Shown here: piece after piece, positions 31,526-43,970 of the stretch
Numbering within the stretch: position 1 is the first letter of the stretch
Layout: every line of letters begins with the position of its first letter
Assembly (NCBI GenBank): GCA_024195585.1
Contig: SWBL01000041.1
Coordinates: forward strand, 1 to 64,000
Source: Aureobasidium sp. EXF-3400
Taxonomy: Eukaryota; Ascomycota; Dothideomycetes; Dothideales; Saccotheciaceae
Direction: 5' to 3'
DNA length: 64,000 bases
The notes under the pieces: generated by a model
Told to the model about the DNA's origin: nothing
What the model saw: the letters and a program-made list of their open reading frames with translations, nothing else
The model's database searches: none
Position numbers and translations under genes: made by a program

Positions 31526-32681
31526 GATATCTGATTGTGATTTAGCAATGAATCGACGCAAGATATATAAACCGCAGATCCTCGGAGTTTGATTTGGGGA
31601 CAGTCCATCTCCGAATTCCTGGGGTTGACAGTAGCTGTACCGAAACGGCAGTGACACATAAAGCCTATTTCTCGTATAGCACGATCACAATCACTTTGCA
31701 GTATCCATATGGGCATGGAGATCTGTATTGCCGTTTGCTGCCTATGGTTGCTTTATGACTGATGTATGGCGACGAGTGGGTGCAAGCAAAGCGCGTCACC
31801 GCTCCTACCCGTCTCTCAAAGCCCGACAGTGTTTTTTGACTTGCAAAAAGTCATCATGACAACCATACAAGCAAATGCTTCGTAAGCCCTTGTCCCAGTC
31901 TGTAGCAAAGCAGACAGCAGCATTGTGCAATCCAGGACCAAAGAGAGGAGTCGAAACCCCGAGGCACAGAAGACATTGTATGTAGTTTAACCTCATTATG
32001 ACTCAGGCTTCTGATCTTCGCTAATTCCAGCCGCTTGAGGACTGCAAAATCCTGCAGGATTCTGAGCTGAACACCCGTTTGCGCCTCGATGATCTCCTCA
32101 CACAAGCTGAGAATTGCTAGAGAGCTGAAAACCGTTGCAAGCTGAACCCCATTGCGGCTTAGATTGAGTCGCACTCCAGAGTGAGATTAACAGACACTTT
32201 GTCCCTGCATATCTTGTGCACCGTCTAAGTGTCAACATTGACACGACAAGGAAGGGAGTTACAATAATATTAGGCGACGCAATGGACGGCAGTTGAGAAG
32301 TCACAAAACAGCGACCATGCAGATGGTAGATGATCCCATGAATACTCCTCAGCATCATTTAACCCTTTTCCATCTGATTCAAGTACATTGTGTCTCGGAT
32401 TTGACCGAAAGAAAGGCGGATACTATCGTACGGTAGTACAAGACACAGATTGTCGGCTTGATAATCTTAGGTTAGTGGACTAAATCACCATTCGTAGACA
32501 CCAACTGCAACTATAGCATAAAGGTTAGAAAGCAGCAGTCTAAGAATCCTTTGTGCAAACACTCAACGGTAGGATCTGATCATTTCTGAATTGCCCCTCG
32601 AGGCCCACGATGATCATAAATATCTGTATACCCCCTCCTGAATGCAGACATCACAACTCCTAGATTGAACCTTCCAACACA
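31526..32681. other. Intergenic, no gene recognised
   Basis: About 1.15 kb between the monooxygenase and the secreted-protein gene. Short minus-strand frames (31805-32358) lack motifs. A TCGG-N6-CCGA inverted repeat occurs at 32395-32408, with spacing different from the region 2 sites. A TATA-like ataaat lies about 65 bp before the next ATG. Confidence 0.45.
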
Positions 32682-35081
32682 ATGCGCTCTTCTTTGGGTG
32701 TGACTCTAGCCTCCTTCCTGACAGCAGCGACAGTGTCGGCATACAATGAGACAGTCAAGACCGTCACAGTCACGTCCTGGTCAACCCTCGATCTATGCCC
32801 TGCACCAGTGACGACGACCGTCACTCTATGTGATGCACAATGCGCGACGCCAACATCGAATACTGCTGCGAACGTCGTCTATCAGACAATCTCTGAATAC
32901 CAACCCGGACAGATCATCACAATCAGTGGTGCAATCACTACACTCGCGCAGCCTACCACCATGACCCTCGAAGAAACAGTCAGCAATCTGGTTCTAGCTC
33001 CAAGCGTAGCAGCCAACAATGATTATACTGCCTCTGTAACCATTGAAAGTACTATCTATCCATCATCCATTACCGCTTACAGTGGCGAAATTGTTACCTG
33101 CCAGACCGGAGTGACTACTATCAGTAGTGATGGCGTTGTTCTGACAAACTGCCCCTGCACGGTGCAATCGACGGTTCTGGAAGTGACTGCAACAGGCATT
33201 GATGTTCTGCCGACTGCTGTGGTTTCCTCGCCCAACTACATCGTCAAGATCATCTATGTGTATATCATGGAATATATCACTGATTCGATACCGACTCAAG
33301 TGACGTCCACAGCCACCAGTACCTTGACCACGATCCAGACCGAACCCGCCACGCAGACTGCCACGGACATCGCTACGACCACAACCTCGAGTACGGCTCG
33401 TCCCACGATGGCAACTATAGATCGTGTTGTCTTCTTGCTTGACTACGACACCACTGTTGATGGCTCTGCTGCTGATGGTTCGCTTCGCAAACGCCAGGCA
33501 GCAAGCTTGCCGGGAATTTCCGTCAGCTTGTATGCTTGCCTTTCGCAGTGCGCTGCAGAACAGAACTGTGTGGCTCTTACCTTTGTTGAGAGCAGTTCCT
33601 TATGCCTTCCTTTAGCTCAATTTGATGCGGCGAGCTCCAGGAATGCTCCTGGCGTAATCTTCGGGACGGTGATCTTCAGACCCGCAGTTCCGTCGAGTGT
33701 TGGGATACCAAGCTCTTCAACAGGATCAAGGCCGATCAGCTCTTTGAAATCGACTGGAATCTCTTCAGTCATCAGCTCAGCAGTGCGATCAAGCACGAGC
33801 GTGATCACAAGCAGCGACAGCCAAGCACTGCGCCCCACAAGATCCAGCTCTCCCTCATCATCGAGCACCGTCATGATAAGCAGCAGTGTGTCAGATTCTG
33901 GACCCGAAAGCTCGATTCGCATCTCAACATCGAGCAACAAATCTGGCTCTAAGAGTGTCCTGTATCCTATCTCCAATTCTTCCACGATCTCGACGACCTC
34001 AAATCTAAGCAGCACATCCAGCTCGAGTGTCTCCGTATCTTTGACTGATTCATCGATCGTTCCTACCGGCTCGACTTCAAGCTCGACTTTCAGCTCGGGC
34101 TCAAGCTCGATCTCAACCTCAAGCATCATCTTGGCTGTGACCAATTCTTCAAGCATGATCATAAGCTCAAGCTTAAGTACAAGCTCGAGCGCTACTCTGC
34201 CCGCCAGCAACTCGTCAATATCGATCACAACTTCCTCGGTGCCTCTAGCAATTCCGACGGATGGCTGCTCCTTGGACAATCCTGCTCTGGATCTGTTTAC
34301 CGATGAAGCTTATGTGTCCGAGGCAGATGCATTCTGCAGCTCTTATCTCGAGATTCCAGCTGTTACAGAGACTGCTTATTCAACTTCTACTGCCTACAGA
34401 GTGACCAACGTTACAGCGTAAGAAAGCAATTTCCAATCTGATTTGAGAAGTTTCCAAACAATACTAAAGCAAGTCACAGAACCTTGACATTGTCATCTAC
34501 AGTCACAGAACAGCTCCCTGATGCGACTATCACTGATGTCTCGTAAGTACTACATGAATATACTAAGGCACGGTCTAGCAACCACTGACACGCGCTGTAG
34601 AACGGAGATTGACGTCGAGACTGTCAGCGCAACAACAACTTCATACGTGGACACTAACTTCAATTTCGAACCCCGTGATGCTGCCCAAGTATTGCCGACA
34701 GTCGCAGCTATGCCCTTCGCTTCCCGCGTTGCAACAATTTCCGCTCCTCTCGTATCGGCAGGCTGCTCCTGCATTCAGAGCAAAATATTGATATCAACAA
34801 CGACCAGTACTTTAACACAACAACTCACGCTCTCTGGACCCAATACCACTGCGACTTCAATTGTTCAAGAGCTTTATACCGTGCAGACACAAAGCACGAC
34901 GTTAGAAACATCCGTCATCACCACCACCTCGACGACTACTGCTCTATCTGTGTTCGAGACATGCACACCGAGTGGAGGCTTTTGCGATTCCAACCGCCCC
35001 GACATTTGCTGCAGTGGAGGCTGTTTCGCGCCAGGGAATGGCAACTGTGGCGATGGAGATAAGGATTGGTGTTGTATGTAG
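32682..35081 (+). CDS. Secreted Ser/Thr-rich cell-wall or adhesin-like protein
   Basis: Exons 32682-34417, 34480-34542 and 34601-35081 give about 759 aa. It opens with a signal peptide (MRSSLGVTLASFLTAATVSA). The N-terminal half has repeated Thr/Val-rich strands with paired cysteines, then a short PAN/apple-like Cys segment (ISVSLYACLSQCAAEQNCVAL). A roughly 190-residue Ser-rich tract of degenerate AGC/TCG codon repeats (about 33700-34250) would be heavily O-glycosylated. After another Thr-rich part, the C-terminus ends in a Cys-rich module (CTPSGGFCDSNRPDICCSGG). No hydrophobic GPI tail is visible, though alternative splicing at 35072 could change the last codons. It is probably extracellular or wall-bound, with no enzymatic motif. 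It does not obviously belong to the metabolic genes around it. Confidence 0.72.
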
Positions 35082-35358
35082 TTTCACCACTCGACAATTA
35101 TTATTGATTGCATCTATCACCGTTTTTCGACTAGTCTGATGGCAAAATCTCCAGAACGTCAAGCGAGTCCCACTTGGATTGCCAGGTCAAACGTTACAGA
35201 GATCCATGGTTGCAATTGCATGTTAGGAGAAACAGCAAGAGTTCATCTGAATGACTTTGACTGCCGAAGACATCAATGCTCAGCGGCAAAGATTTAGGCA
35301 TAAAAAATCTATGGCCTTTCTAGGACAACCAAATGTCCTGAGCCCCCGATACCTTCTC

Positions 35359-38300
35359 TTATCGTGATCTATACTCCTCAATGACGCTCCTTGGTTTAAC
35401 GTATTCTCCCAAAGCTTTGTATTCGAGATCGTAACCAAACGCACCTGGTCCGCCAATCTTGATACCTTCAGGTGTGTCGGTCCAAAGAGGCGAGCAGGTG
35501 ATGCCAATCACAGTGACGTAGTAGCCATACTTAAATTCTGGCACACCCAAAGCACATCCAGAACCAGAGTCTAGCACGGCAATGAGATCAGGGACAAGCG
35601 CAAGATACTCTTTCTCTCCAGACTCTGACGTGTATTCCGCATAGATGTTCTCGTTCTTGAAGGGGATCTTTAGAGTACCACCGACTCTCAAGGCGGGCAT
35701 GCGATTCGCGTTAGCGGCGCTTTCTTCGTCTTCTTCTGTCCCGCTGATTGTGATCGAGCCGTGCGAATGGCCTTTGTATACTCGACGTTCGACTTGAGTG
35801 AGCTTGCCGCGGAAGAGGATGCGAGCACTCTTCATTCCGCCAGCCTCATTCACTATCGCCTCTGCAACGGTCGACATTGTGTTGGTAGCCTCCGCCAGAG
35901 AGTTACACCTGCCAATTCGCCAGGCTAGCGACATGGTATTCAAGACACCAGAGGATCGTACTTTTTCGGTTGTTGTTGGTTTTGCTGCCATACCCACGCG
36001 CGAGCCCATTTCCGCACAGGAGGCGCGCAAAGCTCGATCAACGATCTCGTCATTCGGTGCCTTTGTCATCAGGATCGTCTTTCCGTCGCCAGAGTCAATA
36101 ACACAAGGAACGAGTTCACCTGGATAGTGTACAGCCAAAGTGGTCTGCCAGTAAGTAGGGTAGGCACGACCCATAAAATCGGCGTCGATTACAGGGCAAT
36201 TGAAGAAGCGGGAAGACCCTACGAGCAGAGGTTCCATGCCGTTTGCACCACCTATTTCGAGACCCATGACAGCGTCCAGTTTATCGTGGTGTAGATAATC
36301 CATGAGCTCATTGAAAGCACCAACTGTTTCCAAAGATTGGAGACGCTCGACCGAAACTGCTGGAGAGCCCATGTGACCTCCCCAGTAGATCAATGCGTCA
36401 TTCTCAAGAGCGGAGACATCTACCACACGCATCCTGTGGCCCTGGCGGAGCATCTCGCGGAGTTGTAGTCGTGAAGCTCCCGTGGACCCACCTCCTGCGC
36501 AGCCCAAGACGTAGCAACCTGAATTAAAATTAGCTTGTGAGCAGGCAAGGGTGTGTAGGACTCGCCTTTTGATATATAATCAATGTCCGTCTCTGACAGG
36601 AGCCATTCTGGGTGTCCAGTCACTTCGTTCTCAACGATCGTGGGAACGTAGGTCCCGGGATCGACTTGCTGTGCTTCGACAGTCTTGGGCGCAAGTTGTT
36701 TGACGCCTTCCTCTGCATGCTCGAAATCTAGGTCATCTCCCTCGTCCTTCGAATCGGTCTGCGACTGCGTGTTGATATCGAGCTCGCCCACAGCCTTAAC
36801 AATTGTTCTCAGTTGGTTGGCGACATATGAGACTGGTAGGCTCTCAACCTCCGCAATCATGATGCTATCCTTGAGAGCACCGGCATCAATTGCACGTTGA
36901 ATCGCGATCTGCTTGGCTTTCTGTTCGGCTTGCTCGAAGGTCTGACCTGACACATCTTGGATCGTGTCGACGACGCCTCCGACCTTGGATATTGCTGCAC
37001 CAACAGCATTTGCGACGTCATGAAAGGGGGGCAGCGTGAGTTCGGAAGCACCTGATAGGGTAGTAGGAGCAATGACTGCACCACCTCCTACCAACAAAAC
37101 AGGCATTGGATCAGGAGAGGTTTTGATCACGTCAATGGCCCGCTCGAGTAGTGCTTTGATACTGGATTGTGCGTCTGCGACTTCCTTGGCATCCAAGTGC
37201 TTGACAAGGGTGCCATCACCTATCTTAGCCTTGCCTGCAGCAACGGCAACGTCAGATGCTGTCAAGATATCGCCTCCAAAAACAAGTGCATCTCTTGTAA
37301 GGTAATGTCCCAGCGAATCCGGCCCAACGACGATCTTGTTTTCGGCATGCTTACGCACCATAGTACCGCCTCCAAGACCGATGCTGTGTAAGTGTGGCAT
37401 GGCGTAGTTCATTCGTACTCCAGCAACGGTGACATATGCAGCAGCTTGTCGAGGTAGACCAGAAGGCAGCAAAACTCCCACGTCACTTGTCGTACCACCA
37501 ATGTCTATGACAATGGCCGAGGACTTTCGAGCATCATGAGCAGCCAGGTAAGCGGCACCACGCATTGAGTTCGTCATGCCTGAAGCGAATGTCCGGATAG
37601 GAAATTTGGCGGCGGATGCTGAATCAAGCAGTGTGCCATCGTTCTGGGTGAGAAATAGTCGGCAATTCAATTGCAATGACTTCATTGCACGACGGAAGCC
37701 ACTGACTGTTCGTTTGGCATAGTCAAGGATTGCTGCATCCAAGATACTGGCGTTCTCTCGCTCAAGGAAGCCAATGTTTGCGACCTCGTGTGAGCATACA
37801 ACCTCAGCACCTGGCAGCTCCCTGAGCACGATCTTCCTGACTTGTTCCTCTTGCTGGAAGATCTCATCAATTGGCGAAAAGACACCTGCAATTACTACTG
37901 ATGATAAACCCAGAGCTTTAATCTCAGCACATCGCTCAACAACCTGAGATTCCACAATGGGTGATTCTTGAGAGCCGTCGATGTGAAGACCGCCGTCGAC
38001 ATAGCCCACATATCCATTGATGATAGCAGCTAGCCCGGGTGGGAAGTCCGAGAAAGGAGGGACTTCGCGAAGGAAGCTTTTCGACAGGCGAATGACGGCC
38101 ACCTTGTTCAAACGACGCGCATCATGCTCGATTGCTGCATTGATAAAATGGGTGGTACCGACGGTCACGCTCACGATGTCCGATGTTGACAATTTTGAGA
38201 TGCCAAGTATCGCACGTATTGCGGTCTCAATGCCTCTGGTAACATCGGGCGTTGTTGGTGTCTTGAAGTGCGCAAGGAGACCCCGACTCTCGGACTGTTG

Positions 38301-38390
38301 CTGCGATGTGTCGATGGCGACGGCATCGGTGTTGGTGCCTCCCACATCGACGCCAATGCGAATGCATTTGACTTCTGATCGGGAACTCAT
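35359..38390 (-). CDS. Hydantoinase/oxoprolinase fused to DUF917
   Basis: Exons 36566-38390 and 35359-36518 give 994 aa. The 47-bp intron has a GC donor (gcgagt), and joining it yields YISKG-CYVLGCAGGGSTG. The N-terminal part is HyuA-like and ATP-binding (IRIGVDVGGTNTDAVAID near residue 10, VIDIGGTTSDVGVLLPSG near 285, then GGGTMVRK). It is the ATP-dependent subunit type that opens cyclic amides such as hydantoins or 5-oxoproline. The C-terminal part is DUF917 (GAFNELMDYLHHDKLDAVMG, GANGMEPLLV, DADFMGRAYP). Start MSSRSEVKC (38390) is chosen over the longer frame to 38498. Bacteria usually encode the two halves separately, so the fusion implies a shared reaction or complex. It lies 656 bp from, and divergent to, an NCS1 permease, which suggests that a cyclic amide is imported and hydrolysed. 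Confidence 0.85.
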
Positions 38391-39046
38391 CTTCTGTCTG
38401 GATGATCTAAAGTCGAGCTTCAAATGGTCCAAAGTTGAAAATATGGATGGTATTTGCGACCTTAAGATGTCTTTATGTGACAGTCTTGTTGCTTCCATAC
38501 AATCAATGCAGACTCAGCCCCGATTTCCCGTCCGGCGGCGGGTTAGCCTGTTGGAGTCGCTGATAAGAAAATGATCACGTCCATGAACCTTGGCCGAAGC
38601 CAGGTCGAGCGGATGACCCGATCTGGCTGCAGCCGCTGCCATGAGCGGGGTTATCAGAGATAGATAGGCGAACAGAGTGGGAGATTGTCGCCGAAATTGC
38701 CGCAAACACGTTGGCCGACGGCGAAGTCCAAGACAGACCCCGCAGATGGACCACGTGGAGTAGCAGCGCTTGCAACATAATGTTTAATTGAGACTTTTAT
38801 CATACTTCTCTACACGAAAGAGCTTCATCTCGATGTTACACGACGACAAAGCTTAAGTGCACAAAGCGATAAGCTGACTACTCCACCTATCACATCGTCC
38901 TCTTTCCCTCCATGCGAACAGCCATGCACTGCCCCGCCGGAATATCTTATCGCCATCTTGCTCTCCCTTGGAAAGTCATATACGTCTTACTGTATCCTTA
39001 GCAGGCGCGAGTAACACTTCACTAAGCAGATCAAACAGTAAATCCA
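38391..39046. promoter_or_regulatory. Divergent intergenic region, hydantoinase fusion and NCS1 permease
   Basis: A 656-bp shared upstream region of two divergent genes that make functional sense together. I see GC-rich CGG/CCG triplets (for example around 38520-38545 and 38705-38722) but no single repeated operator. Confidence 0.4.
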
Positions 39047-40847
39047 ATGGCACTGAAGTCTTTCTCAAGGCATTTGAAGGTACCCGAGCACGAGGACCAC
39101 ATTTCCAATGTGTGGATCAACGATGACATCCGACCCCTACCTCCGCACAGAAGAACTTGGACTCGTTGGGCGTAAGTTCCTCTTCGGCAAGGTCTATCCA
39201 TCGAGTTCTCATGGGACTGACCAAGATCGTCAGCTTCATATCGTTCTGGGCAATCAACCAAATTGCTCTCTCCAATTGGCAGCTCGGTGGATCTCTCGTA
39301 TCCACTGGCATCTCCGTCTGGCAGGCCATTATTGCCATCATCGTTGGCAAGATCATCATTGCGATGGTAGCAATTGCAAATGGCTACGTCGGTGCTACCT
39401 GGCATATTGGCTTTTGTGTAGTGTCCCGATATGTATGGGGCGTCAAAGGACAATATGTAGCCCTGATACAGCGCATCGTTCTGAGTCTGGTCTGGTTCGC
39501 TGTTCAATCTTGGACTGGTGGCCTCTGCGTCCAAAACGTCCTTGCTGCCATCTTCCCTGGTTTCCAGCACATGAAGAATCACTTCCCTGCTAGTGCGAAT
39601 CTGGATACCAAACAGTTCATCGGTTGGGTGCTGTTCAACGTCATCATGGCTCCCATCATATACATCAGACCCGAGGGCATGAAACATATTGTCTTGTGGA
39701 TGACTATCGTTTCGGGCATCACCTTGTTATGCATGACGATCTGGGCATTGTCTGCAGCGCATGGGGCGGGTCCCTTGCTCAATCAGTCAGCATCGACGAA
39801 AACCAGTCAGGAACTAGGCTGGAACATCACCCTGGGCGTTACCACTGTCATCGGCAATATCGCCGCTGGACTTGTCAATCAGATGGACTATTCTCGCTTC
39901 GCACGACGTCCTGGAGACCAAGTATTTGGTCAATGGATTTCCATCATCGGTCTCGGCATTATCATGCCACTTTTCGGCTGCCTTACATCCTCAGCTACGC
40001 AAAAGATATATGGAGAAGCGCTCTGGTAAGTCGCAAAGCAAAATGTGCTTGAGAAATTGTGTTCTGACCATTTCTCAGGAACCCACCGGACATTGTCCAG
40101 AAATGGTTGGACACTGACTATAACGCAAAATCGCGCGCAGCTGCCTTCTTCGCTGGCTGCGGGTTGGTCACGTCGCAGCTTGCAATCAACACCATCGACA
40201 ACGCCTTCTCGGCTGGTATGGACATCGCTGGACTCTTCCCTAACTACATCAATATCAGACGTGGAGCATACATTGGCCTCATCATCAGCATCGCTCTATG
40301 TCCGTGGCAACTGCTTGCATCTGCGTCGACTTTTATCAGCGTCCTCTCTGCCTACAGTGTGTTCCTCGGACCCATGACTGGCATCATGATCTGTGACTAC
40401 TGGGTAGTAAGAGGAAGGAAGCTGAAGCTCTCTGACCTCTATCATGGTAGCAAAGATGGCGTCTACTATTTTTGGCAAGGTGTCAACTGGCGAAGCTTCG
40501 TGGCCTGGATTTGCGGTTGGAGCTTTCTCCTTCCCGGGCTTGTCCATGCAGTCAATCCAGGAGTCGATGTACCCACCGCATGCACAAGACTCTATTACCT
40601 TGCCTTCCCACTAGGCTTTGTAGTCAGCTTCTCCATCTATTATTGTTTGAATCTCGTTCTCCCTCCTCAAGGTTTGGGAGTCATCGACGAGGTCGACAAG
40701 TTCGAGACCTTCACGATCGATGAAGCACAGAAGCTCGGAGTTGTCCCGCCAGTCATCCATGGCGACATGCAACAAGTTAGCTATGTGCCTCGCATCGATG
40801 ATGAACTTCAGAGGCCAGACGACAAGACTACTGTGGTTTGCAAGTAG
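39047..40847 (+). CDS. NCS1 family permease (uracil/allantoin/hydantoin type)
   Basis: Exons 39047-39171, 39234-40025 and 40079-40847 give 561 aa, with GT-AG introns of 62 and 53 bp. The joins RRTWTRWA-FISFWAINQ and YGEALW-NPPDIVQKW match the family. About twelve hydrophobic helices are seen. WRTWT-like N-terminal residues are followed by the helix-I break region around FWAINQIALSNWQLGGS, NQMDYSRFARRPGDQ mid-protein and the MTGIMICDYWVVRGRKL motif near the C-terminus. These features are typical of Fur/Dal4-like NCS1 carriers, which import nucleobases, allantoin, hydantoins or related ring compounds with protons or sodium. The neighbouring hydantoinase fusion is the obvious downstream enzyme. 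Confidence 0.88.
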
Positions 40848-40937
40848 AGCTTACACTCAGGACAGGAACATCAACAACAAAGCAGAGATTTTGGGGGCTT
40901 CACGACCTGTACCTTGATGAATTATGATTTAATGAGT

Positions 40938-42299
40938 TTATATGATAAGCTCTTCAAGTTTCCTGTTTGCCTCTGCAACCATATCGTCAATGTCTATTCT
41001 CCAGATCTTATGATTGCGCCATAGGATCTGCTCCTTGATCTTCGCCGGATCCCGTTTGCACAAGCGATCCCTCCACTCGTACAATTCGACGCTTGCACGA
41101 CTGCTTTGCACCAACCACTGTGTGCGCTCCCGTCTTTCTTCGTTATATACCTTCAAGACATTCACCAAGACTTCTGTTTTTGAAACTCGGGTAGATTGTT
41201 CCTCAAGTCTAGACCACGCGACAGCAAGTAGCTCAGCCAAGATTGCACTATCTTCGATGCAAATACCCGCTCCAGCTCCGTGGTGAGGTCCTGTTGCATG
41301 GGCAGCATCTCCAATAATAGCCACTCGTCCTTTGGCATAGGTTGGTACCGGATGATCACCCAAATCGAAAATGGCCCATTTGTCAAGCTTGTCTTCCAAA
41401 AGGTCGACAAGTGCCCGAACCTTAATACCCCAGTCCTTGTAGTCTCGTCTGGCGTCTTCTCGAGTTGTTGGGACCACCAGTCTTGTGTCTGTCCAATCAT
41501 CCGGGTCGTATCTGAAAGCGACTACATTCAAGATCTTCCCGTGTGCGACAGGAAAAGTCAAGACGTGTCCATCCTGCCCCATGTGCATTGTCCTGTTAGT
41601 TGCCAAGTCATTTCCTAGGGCTTTGATGGCATTTTCCATCTTGAGCAAGCCTCTGTATGCATATCGATGTGTGTATGTGGGCTTGGCCTCAGGAGCGTCC
41701 TTTCCGAACAACATTCCTCGAACGCTCGATTTGATGCCATCGCTACCAATGACTATCATTCATTAGATTACGGCACTTCATAGCTGTCGAATGAGACGTG
41801 ACTTGCCTAAGTCAGCTTCCGCAGTCGTTCCGTCTGAAAACTTCAATGCCAGAGGGCTAGAGCCGCCATTATCGGTAATGTTTTCGAGGTGCTTGTTGAA
41901 GTGTGCAATAGTCTCAGGAACCAGTTTGATCATCTCCTCCAAGAAGTGCGCCCGGTGACAACCATCGGCCGGAGCGTCTCGTGTGACATCAAAAAGCCAC
42001 TGGTCTGTGTCCTTGTCGGTATAACCATCAACGAAGTCATACCATGTATTGATTTTCTCGGGGGAACCGCTTGATGTGGCGACACGTAGGTATGCTTCAT
42101 GGACAGCCGGGTCGCACTTCTTCATCGCTTGCTTTGCATTTGGAGAAAATGCGATGCCAGCACCAATCTCAGTGAATTGCGGTGCCTGCTCATAGATTTG
42201 TACGTTGATGCCCCTCTTCGCAAGAGCAATTGTCAGTGTCATGCCAGCAACACCTCCGCCAACGATTGCAACGGAAAACTGGGAGTCTTGCTTTGCCAT
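40938..42299 (-). CDS. FAD-dependent aromatic-ring monooxygenase, salicylate-hydroxylase-like (B)
   Basis: Exons 41807-42299 and 40938-41752 give 435 aa. The 54-bp intron has the canonical GC donor gcaagt and acceptor gatag, joining AEADL to VIGSDGIKSSVRG. Motifs in order are VAIVGGGVAGMTLTIALAKRG (FAD binding, residues about 10-30), VIGSDGIKS (DG motif) and GRVAIIGDAAHATGPHHGAGAG (second FAD-binding motif). The length is normal for salicylate 1-monooxygenase-like enzymes, which use NAD(P)H to hydroxylate and often decarboxylate phenolic acids; the true substrate is unknown. It shares a 480-bp upstream region with the zinc alcohol dehydrogenase gene. Confidence 0.87.
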
Positions 42300-42778
42300 A
42301 ATATTGAAGATTCAGTTGTCAAGCCGAAGATGTTAGCGAAGCTGATCGATTCAGCAAAGTCGGGATGGAGATTGCTGGAGGAAGCAGTCATAAACGCTTC
42401 GAAATTATGAACATACTTCCACTTAAGAAGGATACGTTCGATTCAGTGTCTGTGACGCAAGAATTGAAGGTTCACATGACATCGTAAATCTGCTCTGAAC
42501 GCCGTCGCTGGCCAACTACCGTGCTTTAGCCTGTTCATAATCGGTTGTTCGGAAACGGCAGTTGCAAAGCTCTAGATGGATAGGAGAAAAGCGGGGTCAT
42601 GACAATGGGCCCCACGAATGTGGAGATGGCGGGACTCGAATCTCGTCATGATGGACAGCGATCTGGAGATCAAAAACTGCACGACGGATGCCAGGCTCGG
42701 TACTGAGCTGAATGCTTGCCCAGACGACCTTGCAAGCTCTCTGTTTCTCTCGTCTTCTTCTACAAGTCTGTCTATAGC
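42300..42778. promoter_or_regulatory. Divergent promoter, monooxygenase B and alcohol dehydrogenase
   Basis: 479 bp between two divergent starts. A tcggttgttcggaaacgg stretch at about 42540-42557 holds three direct CGG triplets, a possible Zn2Cys6 contact, but no conserved partner elsewhere was found. Confidence 0.3.
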
Positions 42779-43970
42779 ATGCCGCAGAATGCTCGTGCGC
42801 TTATCGTGAGAGAGCTGGGAGGACCCTTCACCTTTGAAGATGTTATCGTTGACGATATACGGCCTGATGAAGCTCTCGTCAAAATTGAAGCCTCAGGTAT
42901 CTGTCGCACAGATTTACACTGTGCAGCTGGTCATCGTCCAGTCCAGGTTCCTGCAGTATTAGGGCATGAAGGTTTGTTCAGGAGTGTTAAACGTTAAGAC
43001 GTATCTGATTCGCGCAGGTGCAGGCACTGTGCTCGAAGTAGGCGAGAATGTGAAAGGGATTCAGCCCGGGGACAAAGTCTTACTCAGTTACTCTATCTGC
43101 CGTGTCTGCAAACAATGCTGTTCTGGGAACCGAGCATACTGCGAAAAGATACTCGCACTCAACTTCAGTGGCAAACGAGAAGACGGCACCAGTCCCTTGA
43201 CTCTACCAGATGGAAAAGCCCTATTTAGCAACTTCTTTGGTCAAAGCTCGTTTTCGAGTCTTGCCGTAGTCAATGGTGCCAGTCTGGTCAAGGTTCCTTC
43301 AGACACTCCTTCGGACCTTTTTGCGACACTGGGCTGCAGCATGGAGACTGGAATTGGCGCGATATTCAATACACTCGATGTGCAACCAGAGTCTACCGTA
43401 GCTGTCTTTGGTGTGGGCTCTCTCGGACTGTACGCGATCATGGCATGCAAACTTCGACAAGCAAAAGAGATCATTGCAATTGACATCAAGCCATCACGTC
43501 TTGAACTTGCGAAAGAGCTTGGAGCAACTGCAACTATCAACAGTTCAGAAGGTGACGTTGCGGAACAGATTCGCAAAATATGCGGCACGAATGGCGTCGA
43601 GCGAGCGCTTGATTGCTCAGGGGTTGCAAGGATCATTGAAACGATGATTGAGTCTTTGGGAACCAGGGGAAAAGCTTGCTCTGTAGGTTCTAATGCACCT
43701 GGCATTCGCATCAGCATAGACGTGCATAAGCATTTTGTGAAGGGCACGCAATATGTCGGCAGTCATCAGGGCGATTCAGATCCCCAGAAGGTAATTTCTA
43801 GGAGTCAGACTGTCAGATCCACGCTGATTGCTTCCTAGATGGCTCCAATGCTTCTGCATGAGTACTCGCTCGGAAGACTACCTCTGCACAAGGTGACATC
43901 CTCTTACGAAGTGAAATACGCACTGCGGTTCGCTATCCTGATAGCTTCCGCGTCGTCATCAACGATGTAG
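42779..43970 (+). CDS. Zinc-dependent alcohol dehydrogenase, C-terminus replaced at a deletion junction
   Basis: Exons 42779-42971, 43018-43790 and 43839-43970 give about 365 aa. The medium-chain dehydrogenase plan is clear. Catalytic zinc residues are in SGICRTDLHCAAGH and LGHEG. The structural zinc site has four Cys (SICRVCKQCCSGNRAYC), the Rossmann motif is AVFGVGSLGLYAI and the NAD acceptor is IDIKPSRLE. Relatives oxidise aryl or allylic alcohols. Homology ends after LGRLPLHKVTSSYEVK (about 43916). The family normally continues with roughly 30 more residues (an acidic helix and a KPVLxW end), but here the frame runs into the reverse complement of the neighbouring aldehyde dehydrogenase and stops at 43970. 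The core is complete, but the last helix of the catalytic domain is lost, so activity is doubtful. Confidence 0.78.

Noticed and set aside
32395..32408. TCGG-N6-CCGA upstream of the secreted-protein gene
   Set aside because: Spacing differs from the N7 class and the gene does not fit the region 2 function, so it was not added to the regulon.
33617..34279. 220-codon minus-strand open frame rich in Glu and Leu
   Set aside because: It is the antisense of the Ser-rich AGC/TCG codon repeats of the secreted protein; a shadow frame.
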